A stretch of DNA of 64,000 bases from positions 1 through 64,000 of the forward strand of contig JAEWPB010000119.1 in assembly GCA_023399465.1 (NCBI GenBank). The letters run 5' to 3'. How positions within the stretch are numbered: the first letter of the stretch is position 1; each line of letters opens with the position of its first letter. The translations under genes and the position numbers were made by a program. The stretch comes from Pseudomonadota bacterium. GTDB taxonomy: Bacteria; Pseudomonadota; Alphaproteobacteria; Rhizobiales; Rhizobiaceae. Under the pieces are notes generated by a model. It worked only from the letters and a program-made list of their open reading frames with translations, was not told the DNA's origin and made no database searches. Shown in pieces: positions 1 to 8,181 of this stretch.

Positions 1-475
1 GTTTCGGCCGCGCCATCAGCGCGCGTGCGATCGCGAGCATCTGGCGTTCGCCGCCCGAGAGCGTCGCCGCCAGTTGCTGCCGGCGCTCCTGCAGGCGCGG
101 GAAGAGTTCGAAGGCCTGCTGCAGGTCGCTTTCGCGGCTGCCATCGCGGATCTTGCGCCGGCTGTAGGCGCCGAGCAGCAGATTGTCCTCGACGCTCATT
201 TCGCCGAAGAGTTCGCGTTTTTCCGAGACAAGGCAGAGACCGGCGGCAAGCCGCTCCTCGACCGGCAGCGCGAGGATGTCCCTGCCGCCGAAGCGTAGCT
301 GCCCGCGCGCCGGAAGCAGCCCCATCAGGCCGTTGAGCAGCGTCGTCTTGCCCGCGCCGTTGGGGCCGATGACGGTGACGATCGATCCCTCGCGGACCTT
401 CAGCGAAAGATCGCGGACGACCTCGATCTTGCCGTATCCGGTGGCGAAACCGTTGATTTCGAGCAGGTCCGTCAT
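1..475 (-). CDS. ABC transporter ATP-binding protein, LivF type (3' end outside window)
   Basis: ATPase subunit of a branched-chain amino acid-type (HAAT) importer; it drives uptake from the cytoplasmic face. The visible N-terminal ~158 residues begin MTDLLEINGF, then show Walker A GPNGAGKTT (near residue 37) and the ABC signature LSGGERQML just before the window edge. The Walker B region lies outside. The ATG at 473-475 overlaps the TGA of the upstream permease-ATPase fusion in an ATGA arrangement, so the two are translationally coupled. It is the last visible gene of a minus-strand operon with the fused LivM-LivG, LivH and binding protein. The family is clear; the substrate is not, since LivF-type ATPases serve transporters for amino acids, amides, urea and aromatic acids. 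Partial only because the window ends. Confidence 0.93.
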   Translation of the reverse strand, partial: MTDLLEINGFATGYGKIEVVRDLSLKVREGSIVTVIGPNGAGKTTLLNGLMGLLPARGQLRFGGRDILALPVEERLAAGLCLVSEKRELFGEMSVEDNLLLGAYSRRKIRDGSRESDLQQAFELFPRLQERRQQLAATLSGGERQMLAIARALMARPK

Positions 476-2226
476 GCTGCGGCTCCGAGATAGGCTTCCT
501 GTACCTGAAGGTTCGACTGCACTTCGGCGGCGGTACCTTCAGCGATCTTCTGGCCGAAATTCATCACCACCAGGCGATCGACGAGGTTCATCACGAACTC
601 CATGTCGTGCTCCACCAGCAGGATGGTCACACCCTCGGCGCGCAACTGCGAAAGCACGTGCGCGAGCTTCTGCTTCTCGTGGTAGCGCAGGCCGGCGGCC
701 GGCTCGTCGAGAAGCAGCAGCAGTGGATCGGCGGCAAGCGCACGCGCGATTTCGAGCAATCGCTGCTGGCCGAGCGAAAGGTTGCTGGCGGGCGTGAACA
801 GTTCATCGCCAAGGCCGACGCGTTCCATCTGGCGACGGGCCTCGCCCATCAGTGCGCGCTCTTCGCCGCGATCGAGGCGGAGGATCGAGGGCAGCATGCC
901 CTTGCTGCCGCGGAGATGGGCGCCGACCGCGACATTCTCGATCGCGCTCATCGTCGAGCGCAGCATCGGATGCTGGAAGCTGCGGGCGATGCCGCAGGCG
1001 GCGATGTATCGGGACGACTGGCGGCTGATGATCTCGGCGCCGAAGCGGATCTCGCCGTCGGACACCGGCAGCACGCCGGTCAGCAGGTTGAAGAGCGTCG
1101 ACTTGCCGGCGCCGTTCGGTCCGATGACGCCGAGAATTTCGCCTGCGGAGAGTTCGAACGACACGCCGTTGACCGCGACCAGGCCGCCGAAGCGGCGCGT
1201 TGCCGATTTGACCGAAAGCAGGGGCGCGCCGGCTTCGGGCATCGTCCGGCGGGGCAGCGGGGTCGGCGCATCGGCCGGAACCGGGCGCTTTGTTTCGGGT
1301 ACGAGCCGGAGGAGATAGGGCATGAGGCCGCCGCTCGCCTTCTGCAGGATCAGCACCATGATTACGCCGAACACGATGCTTTCGGCCGCGCCGCCGGAGC
1401 CGAGGAGGCCCGGGACGATGTCCTGCAGGCCGTCGCGAACGGTGATCAGGATCGCGGAGCCGAGGATCGCCCCCCAGAGGCTGGCGACGCCGCCGATCAC
1501 CGCCATGAACAGATATTCGATGCTGCTGTTCATGCCGAAGGGCGTCGGGCTGATGAATTGCAGCAGGTGCGCATAGAGCCAGCCGGAGATGCTGGCGAGC
1601 AGCGCGGCATGGATGAAGATCGCGGTCTTCAGGCGGGCGGTATCGACGCCGAAGGCTTCGAGCATGATGCCGCGGCCGCGCAGGCAGCGCACGGCACGGC
1701 CGGTGCGGCTGTCGAGCAGGTTGGCGACGCTGACGAAACCGAGGCCGACGAAGGCCCAGATCAGCAGCGTATAGCCGGCGCCGTTCACGCGCGTGCCGAA
1801 AATGTAGAGGCCCGGTATGTCGGACATTCCGTTGTGGCCGCCGAGTGCGGCAAAGTTGCCGACCAGGAAGAACAGGCTGAGGCTCCAGGCAATGGTGGAG
1901 AGCGGCAGGTAGTGGCCGGAGAGCCTGAGCGTCAGCACGCCGATCAGTGCAGCGGCGGCGCCGGCAACCAGCAGGCTGGCGAAGATCGACAGCCAGGGCG
2001 ACAGGCCGAGGGTCAGTGTCGCCCAGGCGGTGGTGTAGGCGCCCATGCCGACGAAGGCGGCCTGGCCGAAGGAGGTCAACCCGGCGACGCCGGTGATCAG
2101 CACCAGGCCGATGGCGACAAGGGCGGCAAGGCCGATGAAGTTCATCAGGGTGAGCTGGTAGGCCGGCAGGACCAGCGGCAGCAGCGCGATGACGATGGCC
2201 GCGACGATTGCGATGATCCGCCTCAT
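472..2226 (-). CDS. Fused ABC permease (LivM) and ATP-binding protein (LivG)
   Basis: Inner-membrane permease and cytoplasmic ATPase of a HAAT-family importer in one 584-residue chain. Residues 1-310 are a LivM-type permease with about eight to ten hydrophobic segments; a proline-rich linker follows (about 315-335). The rest is a LivG-type ATPase with Walker A GPNGAGKST (near 367), signature LSLGQQRLL, Walker B LLLLDEPAAGL and a switch histidine in LLVEHDMEFV. The two parts are usually separate genes of about 330 and 250 codons, and the length equals their sum, so this is a real fusion. It overlaps livH upstream by 4 bases and livF downstream by 4 bases. A second, diverged fusion of the same design lies at 12750-14627. 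Substrate unknown; the ferredoxin/P450 genes upstream suggest a compound that a P450 hydroxylates or demethylates. Confidence 0.92.
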   Translation of the reverse strand: MRRIIAIVAAIVIALLPLVLPAYQLTLMNFIGLAALVAIGLVLITGVAGLTSFGQAAFVGMGAYTTAWATLTLGLSPWLSIFASLLVAGAAAALIGVLTLRLSGHYLPLSTIAWSLSLFFLVGNFAALGGHNGMSDIPGLYIFGTRVNGAGYTLLIWAFVGLGFVSVANLLDSRTGRAVRCLRGRGIMLEAFGVDTARLKTAIFIHAALLASISGWLYAHLLQFISPTPFGMNSSIEYLFMAVIGGVASLWGAILGSAILITVRDGLQDIVPGLLGSGGAAESIVFGVIMVLILQKASGGLMPYLLRLVPETKRPVPADAPTPLPRRTMPEAGAPLLSVKSATRRFGGLVAVNGVSFELSAGEILGVIGPNGAGKSTLFNLLTGVLPVSDGEIRFGAEIISRQSSRYIAACGIARSFQHPMLRSTMSAIENVAVGAHLRGSKGMLPSILRLDRGEERALMGEARRQMERVGLGDELFTPASNLSLGQQRLLEIARALAADPLLLLLDEPAAGLRYHEKQKLAHVLSQLRAEGVTILLVEHDMEFVMNLVDRLVVMNFGQKIAEGTAAEVQSNLQVQEAYLGAAA

Positions 2227-3263
2227 TCTTCTTCCTCTTCACTGAAGACGGCATGGCCGAGATTGCGCCAGAGCAGTACCGGGATGATCAGGGCGAAGAC
2301 GATCGAATCCTTGAAGGCGCTGGCCCAGAACGACGAGTAGCTTTCGATGAGGCCGATCAACACCGCGCCGGCTGCGGCCAGCGGATAGGAGGCGAGGCCG
2401 CCGACGATCGCAGCGATGAAGCCCTTGAGGCCGATCAGGAAGCCGGTGTCGTAGTAGATCGTGGTCACCGGTGCGATCAGCAGGCCCGATGCGGTGCCGA
2501 TGACCCCGGCCAGAATGAAGGCGAGTGCGCCGGAGGCTTCCGTGCGAATGCCGACCAGCCTTGCGCCCGTCCGGTTGAAGGCAGTGGCGCGGAGCGCCTT
2601 TCCGGCCAGGGTGCGCCCGAAAAACCAGGCCATGATGGCGATCAGCACGATGGTGACGGCAATGACGAACAGTGCCTGGTTCTTGAGCACGAAGCTGCCG
2701 AGGCGCAGCGTGCCCGATACGACGGGTTCGGTGCGCACGCCTTCGGCGCCGAATACCATCAGGCCGAAACCGAGCATGACGAAGTGGATCGCCATTGCCA
2801 CGATCAGCAGCACCAGAACCGAGGCGTTGGCGAGCGGGCGGAAGGCAATGCGATACATGAACAGCCCGAGCGGCGAAACGATGAGAATGGTCAGCAGGAT
2901 CCGGACGAGAGCGCCGGGTGCCATGGGGACGATGATGTAAGTCGCGGCGGTGACCAGGATCGCGTAGAGAGCATATCCGACCGCGGATTTGAGCGCGGAG
3001 ACTGCCCGTGTCCTGGCGAAGTTCAGCAGTTCGAGCGCGGCGCAAAGCGCTCCCCCGGCGCAAAGCAGGTAGATCGTTCCCGGAACGACGTGGGTTTCGA
3101 TGGCGGCAAGCGTGAGCGCTGCCAGCGACACGATCTCGCCCTGGGGCAGAAGGATCACCCGGGTGACCGAAAACACCATCACCAGCGTCAGCGCCAGCAG
3201 CGCATATATGGCGCCGTTGATCAGGGCGTCCTGCGCGAGAAGAACCGCGACTGTTGCGTTCAT
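2223..3263 (-). CDS. ABC transporter permease, LivH type
   Basis: Inner-membrane permease of the same HAAT importer. The 346 residues are mostly hydrophobic helices, including the LivH-type start with NGAIYALLALTLVMVFSVTR and the conserved EAA-like region GIRTEASGALAFILAGVIGT near residue 240. It is somewhat longer than the usual LivH length of about 290-300, the extra being in the N-terminal half. The C-terminus ends in a run of glutamates (SEEEEE), encoded where the gene overlaps the start of the fused LivM-LivG. It lies 147 bases downstream of the binding-protein gene, with a stem-loop between. The ATG at 3263 is the first in frame with the family N-terminus, although its ribosome binding site is weak. 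Confidence 0.9.
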   Translation of the reverse strand: MNATVAVLLAQDALINGAIYALLALTLVMVFSVTRVILLPQGEIVSLAALTLAAIETHVVPGTIYLLCAGGALCAALELLNFARTRAVSALKSAVGYALYAILVTAATYIIVPMAPGALVRILLTILIVSPLGLFMYRIAFRPLANASVLVLLIVAMAIHFVMLGFGLMVFGAEGVRTEPVVSGTLRLGSFVLKNQALFVIAVTIVLIAIMAWFFGRTLAGKALRATAFNRTGARLVGIRTEASGALAFILAGVIGTASGLLIAPVTTIYYDTGFLIGLKGFIAAIVGGLASYPLAAAGAVLIGLIESYSSFWASAFKDSIVFALIIPVLLWRNLGHAVFSEEEEE

Positions 3264-3377
3264 GTAGGAAAGCTCTCGTGACTGGAAGAGAAGAGTTCAG
3301 CCGGCTGAAGCGCCGGCGTCAGGCCGTGCCTGTCCGGCATCGCCCGCCCTCGCGGGGCAGGCTGCTTGCCGGTTGAA

Positions 3378-3402
3378 GAGGGCGGCGGCTTACGCCGCCC
3401 TC
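3378..3402 (-). terminator. Stem-loop between binding-protein and permease genes
   Basis: A perfect 10-bp stem (3378-3387 with 3393-3402) and a 5-base loop start 8 bases after the binding-protein stop codon. No T run follows on the minus strand, so it more likely stabilises the upstream mRNA or attenuates than fully terminates. Confidence 0.6.
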
Positions 3403-3409
3403 GTCGGGC

Positions 3410-4579
3410 TCATTCCACCTTGAGAGGGACGTAGGTCCACTTGCCGCCTTCGATGCGGACAAGCGCTTCGGACCGCAGGTCGGTGCCGTTGTGGTTGGTC
3501 TTGGACATGTTGAACACGCCCTGCGAGCCGACCAGTTCCTTGGTTTCCTCGATGGCATTGCGCAGCGCCAGACGGAATTCCGGCGTGCCGGGCTGAGCCT
3601 TCTCGAGCGCTGCCGGGACGGCGTTGGAGGTGATCAGGTAGGCGTCCCAGATCGTTGCGCCAAACAGCGAACGGGTGCCGGCGCCGTACTTCTCCTCGTA
3701 GCTGGTGACGTACTTCATTGCCTCGGCCTTGACCGGGTTGTCGTCTTCCAGCTGCTCGGCGACGAGAGCGGGCGATACCGCCAGCATCACGCCTTCGAGC
3801 CCGTCCTTGCCGACGCGAAGGACGTCGGGATTGGCCATGCCCTGGTTGATGTAGATCGGGCCGGTATAGCCGACATTGCGCAGTTCCAGCACCGGGCCCA
3901 CGCCCGGCGTGCCCGAGGAGCCGATGATGACGGCGTCGGGGTTCGCGCTGATGGCGGCAAGCGCCTGTGCGGTGACGCTGGTGTCCTTGGAATTGAAGCG
4001 TTCGTCGGCTACGACCTCCAGGCCCTTGCTCTCCGCGACCTTCTTGAAGGCGCCGATGAAGCTGTCGCCGAAGGCGTCGTTGAAACCGATGAAGGCGATC
4101 CGCTTGCCACCGTCATTCTCGATCTGCTTGAAGACATAGGCGGCCATGGTCGGCTCTTCCGGAGCGAGCTTGAACACCCATTCCTTGTTGCCCTCGACCG
4201 GGCTTGCGATCACGGCCGAACCGGCCGCTGAAATCATCGCCGTCTTGCCGGCGGCAGCCGCCTCGATGACGGCAAGCGATGTCGGGGTGATGGAAGGTCC
4301 GAAAATGATGTCGACCTTGTCCTCGTCCATCAGCTTCTTGGCGGCACGCACGGCGGCCGACGGATCGCTGGTATCATCGAGGATGATGTATTTGACATCC
4401 TGGTCGCCGATCTTGGTCGGCAGGATCTCGATCGTGTTCTTCACGGGAATTCCGAGCGAGGCCGCAGGCCCGGTCAACGAAAGCACCGCGCCGATCTTGA
4501 TTTCAGCCGACGCCGCGGTGGCGCTCAGCAGACCAAACGCCAGCACGCCGGCACGGCGCGCAATACCCGAAAAACGCAT
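3410..4579 (-). CDS. ABC transporter substrate-binding protein (LivK-like, type 1 periplasmic fold)
   Basis: Periplasmic receptor of the HAAT importer encoded downstream. A Sec signal peptide (MRFSGIARRAGVLAFGLLSA, cleavage after ASA near residue 25) precedes the mature start EIKIGAVLSLTGPAASLG, the typical first strand of the family. The 389-residue length is standard, and the body shows the two-lobe pattern of leucine-binding-type proteins (ILDDTSDPSAAVRAAKKL, then IGFNDAFGDSF). The gene is first of the transporter operon on the minus strand and has a candidate promoter at 4696-4724 separate from the P450-ferredoxin unit. Ligand cannot be read from sequence; amino acids, amides and aromatic acids are all possible in this family. 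Confidence 0.9.
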   Translation of the reverse strand: MRFSGIARRAGVLAFGLLSATAASAEIKIGAVLSLTGPAASLGIPVKNTIEILPTKIGDQDVKYIILDDTSDPSAAVRAAKKLMDEDKVDIIFGPSITPTSLAVIEAAAAGKTAMISAAGSAVIASPVEGNKEWVFKLAPEEPTMAAYVFKQIENDGGKRIAFIGFNDAFGDSFIGAFKKVAESKGLEVVADERFNSKDTSVTAQALAAISANPDAVIIGSSGTPGVGPVLELRNVGYTGPIYINQGMANPDVLRVGKDGLEGVMLAVSPALVAEQLEDDNPVKAEAMKYVTSYEEKYGAGTRSLFGATIWDAYLITSNAVPAALEKAQPGTPEFRLALRNAIEETKELVGSQGVFNMSKTNHNGTDLRSEALVRIEGGKWTYVPLKVE

Positions 4580-4611
4580 GTAGATCCTCCCGTTTGCGTT
4601 TCTTCAAATTC

Positions 4612-4627
4612 CGGGGCACGTGCCCCG
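4612..4627. repeat. 16-bp perfect palindrome in the leader of the binding-protein gene
   Basis: CGGGGCACGTGCCCCG, about 33 bases upstream of the binding-protein start and inside its predicted 5' leader. It could fold as an RNA hairpin or be a protein site. No T tract follows, so I do not call it a terminator. Confidence 0.45.
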
Positions 4628-4695
4628 CTTGTCCTCCCGTGCGCAACGCAGCCGGGGCTGTTCAGCCGTCGGCCGCGCGTTTGCACTATTTACTT

Positions 4696-4724
4696 AACAT
4701 GTTCAATTTATCGGTTCGTGTCAA
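4696..4724 (-). promoter_or_regulatory. Candidate sigma-70-like promoter for the first Liv operon
   Basis: On the minus strand a perfect TTGACA -35 (4724-4719) is followed after 17 bases by CATGTT (4701-4696), a weak -10. It lies between the ferredoxin stop and the binding-protein start, about 115 bases upstream of that ATG. The element is AT-rich compared with its surroundings. Confidence 0.4.
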
Positions 4725-4742
4725 CCATTGAACCGTGGCCGG

Positions 4743-5063
4743 TCACACCTGATGTTCAGGGATCCGCATGACAATCGTGTGATCGCCGCCGTCCGCAACG
4801 ATCTGACAGCTCAGCCGCGAGTGGCTCTGGCGTTCGCTGGCGGTGCAGTCGAGCATGTCGCTTTCCATGTCGGTAACGGCCGGCAGGCTATCCGCCCCCT
4901 GTTCGACATAGACATGACAGGTCGCGCACATGGCCGAGCCGCCGCATTCGCCGACGATCCCCGGCACGAGGTTGAGGACCGCGGCCTGCATGGCGTTTAG
5001 TCCCTCGGGCGCATCGACGCTGTGTTCCGTGCCGTCGGAGAGACGGTAGGTGAAAATGGTCAT
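4743..5063 (-). CDS. [2Fe-2S] ferredoxin, putidaredoxin/adrenodoxin-like
   Basis: Small cytoplasmic electron carrier, 106 residues, presumably feeding electrons to the P450 encoded immediately upstream. The cluster-binding cysteines are in the order expected for vertebrate-type/putidaredoxin ferredoxins: C-x5-C-x2-C in GECGGSAMCATCHVYV (near residues 40-50) and a distal cysteine in RLSCQIV near residue 86. It starts only 21 bases after the P450 stop, so the pair is an operon. No ferredoxin reductase is encoded nearby, so the reductase must come from elsewhere in the genome. A further cysteine (MLDCTASE) is not expected to be a ligand. Confidence 0.9.
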   Translation of the reverse strand: MTIFTYRLSDGTEHSVDAPEGLNAMQAAVLNLVPGIVGECGGSAMCATCHVYVEQGADSLPAVTDMESDMLDCTASERQSHSRLSCQIVADGGDHTIVMRIPEHQV

Positions 5064-5084
5064 GGTAATGTCCTATTCGAGATT

Positions 5085-6284
5085 TCAGTTGTCCCAGGCG
5101 ACCGGCAGGTGCACCGGTCCGCGGAAGACCCATCCGGCCCATTGCGGCGCGCCGTCGAGGCGAAGGTTTTTCAGGCGCGAGAACAGCGCCGGCAGCGCGA
5201 CTTCGCCGACCTGGACGCGGGCGGCCCAGGTGCCAAGACAGAAGTGCGGTCCGCCGCCGAAGGCGATGTGCGGCTTCTTGGTGCGATTGATGTCGAACCG
5301 GTCGGCGTGATCAAAGACCGATTCGTCGCGGTTGCCGGAAGCGAGCACGACGCCGAGGCGGGCACCGGCCGGCACCGTGACGCCGCCGAGTTCGGTGTCG
5401 CGCGTCGCCTGGCGCGGATACATGCCGATCGGCGACACCCAGCGTACCGTCTCTTCGAACACGGTTCGCCACAGGGCCGGATCGGCCTCGACCTGGGCGC
5501 GTTGCCCGGGGTTTTCGAGAAGGCCGATGACGCCGGTGAGGATTGCATCGCGCGGTTCGTTGAGCCCGCCGCCGATGATGACCTTGACGTTCGGGGCGAT
5601 TTCCTCGGGTGTCAGCGGATCGGCGGCGTGCAGCATCGCCGATATGATGCTGTTGTCGGGATTCTTCCGGAGATAGGGAATCATCTCGGCAAGTGCGGCA
5701 TCGACGCCGGCGGCCGCCGCTTCCGACCGGCGCCAGATCTCCGGGTCGTCTCCGTAGTTGCCGGTACCGTCCATCATCGCCTGCGACCAGGTGGCGAGAT
5801 CCTGCCAGGCGACGTTGGTGAGACCGAGCAGGGCGGCAAGCGAACGGGCCGCGCAAGGGGCAGCGAAGCTGTGGAACAGGTCGGTACGCCCTTCGGCGAT
5901 GACGTCGTCGATGAGTTCGTCGACGATCTGGCGGAACACCGGCATCCAGTGGTTCTTGACAACGCCGGGACGGAGCGCCGGTTCGGCGGCCAAGCGCTCG
6001 CGCTTGTGGGCATCGCCGTCCTTGCGCAGCATGGTATGGCCCATGACCCGCTTCATGAGCGACTTGGCCTCGTCGGCACTGAAGATCTCCGGATTGCGCT
6101 CGAGATGCACGATGTCCTCGTAACGGGTCACCAGATAGCGGTTGGCCGCCGGCACGAAGCTGACCGGCTCGTTGGCGCGCAGGCGCTGGTAGATCGGGTA
6201 GGGATCTGCGTGCAGCTCGGCGAGCCGCACCTGCTGGCCAAGCGTTTCGCACGCGTGATCCGCGGAGGTGGGGTGGACTGTCAT
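5085..6284 (-). CDS. Cytochrome P450
   Basis: Soluble bacterial class I monooxygenase of 399 residues. The heme-binding loop FGGGPHFCLG with the thiolate cysteine near residue 349 and the ExxR pair in EETVRW are both present. The I-helix reads GGGLNEPRDA instead of the usual A/G-G-x-D/E-T, so the acid-alcohol pair is altered. I chose the ATG at 6284 because GAGGAG lies 6 bases upstream of it and the length becomes typical; the longer reading to 6449 adds a non-homologous leader. It is divergently arranged with a LysR gene (139-base gap) and followed by ferredoxin, then a Liv-type importer, suggesting that the imported compound or a product of it is the P450 substrate. Substrate unknown. Confidence 0.92.
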   Translation of the reverse strand: MTVHPTSADHACETLGQQVRLAELHADPYPIYQRLRANEPVSFVPAANRYLVTRYEDIVHLERNPEIFSADEAKSLMKRVMGHTMLRKDGDAHKRERLAAEPALRPGVVKNHWMPVFRQIVDELIDDVIAEGRTDLFHSFAAPCAARSLAALLGLTNVAWQDLATWSQAMMDGTGNYGDDPEIWRRSEAAAAGVDAALAEMIPYLRKNPDNSIISAMLHAADPLTPEEIAPNVKVIIGGGLNEPRDAILTGVIGLLENPGQRAQVEADPALWRTVFEETVRWVSPIGMYPRQATRDTELGGVTVPAGARLGVVLASGNRDESVFDHADRFDINRTKKPHIAFGGGPHFCLGTWAARVQVGEVALPALFSRLKNLRLDGAPQWAGWVFRGPVHLPVAWDN

Positions 6285-6378
6285 GTTTGCTCCTCGATCC
6301 GCACCGGTTTTGCTCCTCCCGGCGCGCTCCTCTCTCGATGGAGGCAGTGTCGCGGTTTGCGTATCATTTGTAAAACAG

Positions 6379-6410
6379 ATATATCCGTTCAAAAATATCG
6401 GAATATCCGG
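6379..6410. promoter_or_regulatory. Candidate LysR operator in the divergent P450/LysR promoter
   Basis: An AT-rich imperfect inverted repeat (ATATCCG at 6381-6387 and CGGAATAT at 6399-6406, one base inserted) lies between the divergent P450 and LysR starts. On the minus strand TTGAAC followed by a 17-base spacer and AAATGA could be the P450 promoter overlapping it. This position is typical for a LysR activator site. Confidence 0.4.
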
Positions 6411-6423
6411 TGAAGGTGACGCC

Positions 6424-7332
6424 ATGGCCATTCCGCGTTTTACCCTCAAGCAGCTCGGCTACTTCCTGGCCGTGGCGGAGGAGAACACCATTTCCGCGGC
6501 GGCAAGCCGCCTGAATGTCTCCCAGGGCGCCCTGACCGAGGCTCTCGGCGAGCTCGAAAGCCAGCTTGCGGTCCAGCTGTTCGTCCGGCGCCGCGCGCAT
6601 GGCGTGATGCTGACGGTCGAGGGGCGCGAACTGCTGGCCTATGCGCGTGCGACGCTGTCGGCTGCGGAGGACCTGCAGACCGCCGTCCATGACCGGCAGG
6701 TGCGTCTTGCCGGGCGCGTGGTGGTCGGCTGCTACATGACGCTGGCGCCCTTCGTGCTGCCCAAGCTCGTTGCTGCCTTCCAGCGCGAGCATCCGGCGGT
6801 CGCCCTCGAGATGTTCCAGGATTCTGGCGAGGTCATCGCCGAGCGGCTGCATCAGGGCCAGTGCGACATCGCGATCATCTACGACTACAGCGTCACGCCT
6901 TCCATGGTTTGCGACGAACTCTACTCGGTGCTGCCACGGGTGGTCCTGCCGGCCGGTCACCGCCTCGCCGACCGGGACGAGATCGATCTCAAGGAGCTCG
7001 AGGAGGAGACCAACGTGCTTTTCGATGTCGAGCCGGCGCTCAACAATACCCAGCAGATCCTTCGCCAGCTCGGCACCACCGCGAAGCACCAGTTGCGGGC
7101 GAAGAGCATCGAACTCGTGCGCTCGCTCGTCGGGCACGGTCTCGGCTATGCCATCCTGCTGCATCACCCGCCGACCGACGTCAGCTATGAGGGGAGGCCG
7201 CTGGTCGTGCGGCCGATCGCGCGTTTCGATGCACGCTACAAGGTGATGATGGCGCGGCCCGACAATTTGAGGCCCTCCCGCCGCGGCGAGAAGCTCCGTG
7301 ATTTCTGCCTCGAGGTCCTGCAGGCGAATTAG
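6424..7332 (+). CDS. LysR-family transcriptional regulator
   Basis: DNA-binding regulator of 302 residues. The N-terminal winged helix-turn-helix (FTLKQLGYFLAVAEENTISA, then AASRLNVSQGALTEALGELE) occupies residues 4-65 and is followed by a periplasmic-binding-like effector domain (residues 90-295). Its start is placed at the ATG at 6424, where homology begins; the upstream in-frame extension is not family-like. The gene diverges from the P450-ferredoxin-transporter genes, so it most likely controls them, activating in response to the imported or oxidised compound. An inverted repeat in the shared intergenic region fits. The effector is unknown. Confidence 0.9.
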   Translation: MAIPRFTLKQLGYFLAVAEENTISAAASRLNVSQGALTEALGELESQLAVQLFVRRRAHGVMLTVEGRELLAYARATLSAAEDLQTAVHDRQVRLAGRVVVGCYMTLAPFVLPKLVAAFQREHPAVALEMFQDSGEVIAERLHQGQCDIAIIYDYSVTPSMVCDELYSVLPRVVLPAGHRLADRDEIDLKELEEETNVLFDVEPALNNTQQILRQLGTTAKHQLRAKSIELVRSLVGHGLGYAILLHHPPTDVSYEGRPLVVRPIARFDARYKVMMARPDNLRPSRRGEKLRDFCLEVLQAN

Positions 7333-7340
7333 CCGAAAGG

Positions 7341-8153
7341 TCAGAAGATCAGCCGCCGCAACAGGTCGATGCCGATGAGGACCAGCAGTGCCGCATAGGT
7401 GCGACGCAGCCACTTCTCGCTCATCATGTGACCGAGGCGAACGCCCAGTGGTCCGCCGAGCATCACCGTTGGTGTCATGATGATGAAGATCGCCACATCG
7501 ACATAACCGAGCGAATAGGGCGGCAGGTTGGGAGCGTTCCAGCCGCTTATCATTGCGCCAATGGCCGCGGCGGTCCCGGTCACCAGTCCGGTTGCGGTCG
7601 AAGTTGCGATCGCCTTGGCAAATCGCACGTTATAGGCCTCGAGGATTGGCGTCGTCAGGGTGCCACCCCCGGTCCCGGTCAACGAGGCGACGAGGCCGAC
7701 GACCGAGGCGATGCCGATCTTCCTGGCGCCTTTGGGCGGCTCCTGCCCAAAAGAGAAGAGGCCGCGTCCGAATGCCGTATAGAGGCCGACCAGGATGATG
7801 TAGACCGCGAATATGGCCTGCAGGGCTTCGGTGGAAGTGTAGGGCAGCAGAGCGGCTCCGATGACGACACCGATCAACAGGCCGATCGCCCAGGTCTTGT
7901 AGTATTCGACATCGAGATTGCCCAGCGCGTACTGCTTGCGGGTCGAGGTTATGGCGCTCGGCACGATCAGCGCCATCGAAGTCGACGTCGCTATATGCAT
8001 CATCACCGAATGCGCGATGCCGAGCAAGGGAAACAGGTAGATGAAGATCGGGATGCGCACGGTGCCGCCGCCGATGCCGAACAGACCCGAGATAAAGCCC
8101 GTGAACAGGCCGACGACTGCAAAAATGATGATTCGAAGGACAAGGTCATCCAT
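7341..8153 (-). CDS. TauE/SafE-family anion exporter
   Basis: Inner-membrane protein of 270 residues with the two-repeat TauE/SafE architecture: the glycine-rich motifs SGLFGIGGGTVRIPI (repeat 1, near residue 25) and TGTGGGTLTTPILE (repeat 2, near residue 160), each followed by helices. The family exports sulfite, sulfoacetate and similar organic anions, or is of unknown specificity. Its stop codon lies 8 bases from the stop of the convergent LysR gene. The neighbouring CLC gene is on the same strand 28 bases upstream, so the two may be co-transcribed, though a shared job is not obvious. No sulfur-metabolism enzyme is next to it. Confidence 0.88.
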   Translation of the reverse strand: MDDLVLRIIIFAVVGLFTGFISGLFGIGGGTVRIPIFIYLFPLLGIAHSVMMHIATSTSMALIVPSAITSTRKQYALGNLDVEYYKTWAIGLLIGVVIGAALLPYTSTEALQAIFAVYIILVGLYTAFGRGLFSFGQEPPKGARKIGIASVVGLVASLTGTGGGTLTTPILEAYNVRFAKAIATSTATGLVTGTAAAIGAMISGWNAPNLPPYSLGYVDVAIFIIMTPTVMLGGPLGVRLGHMMSEKWLRRTYAALLVLIGIDLLRRLIF

Positions 8154-8181
8154 GACAGGGGCTCCTTTGCAGTCTCAAATC

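Noticed and set aside
607..2340. 577-codon open frame on the plus strand opposite the first LivM-LivG and LivH genes
   Set aside because: It is the complement of the fused ABC gene, rich in Gly/Arg/Asp/Gln with no domain; the GC-rich third positions keep the antisense frame open.
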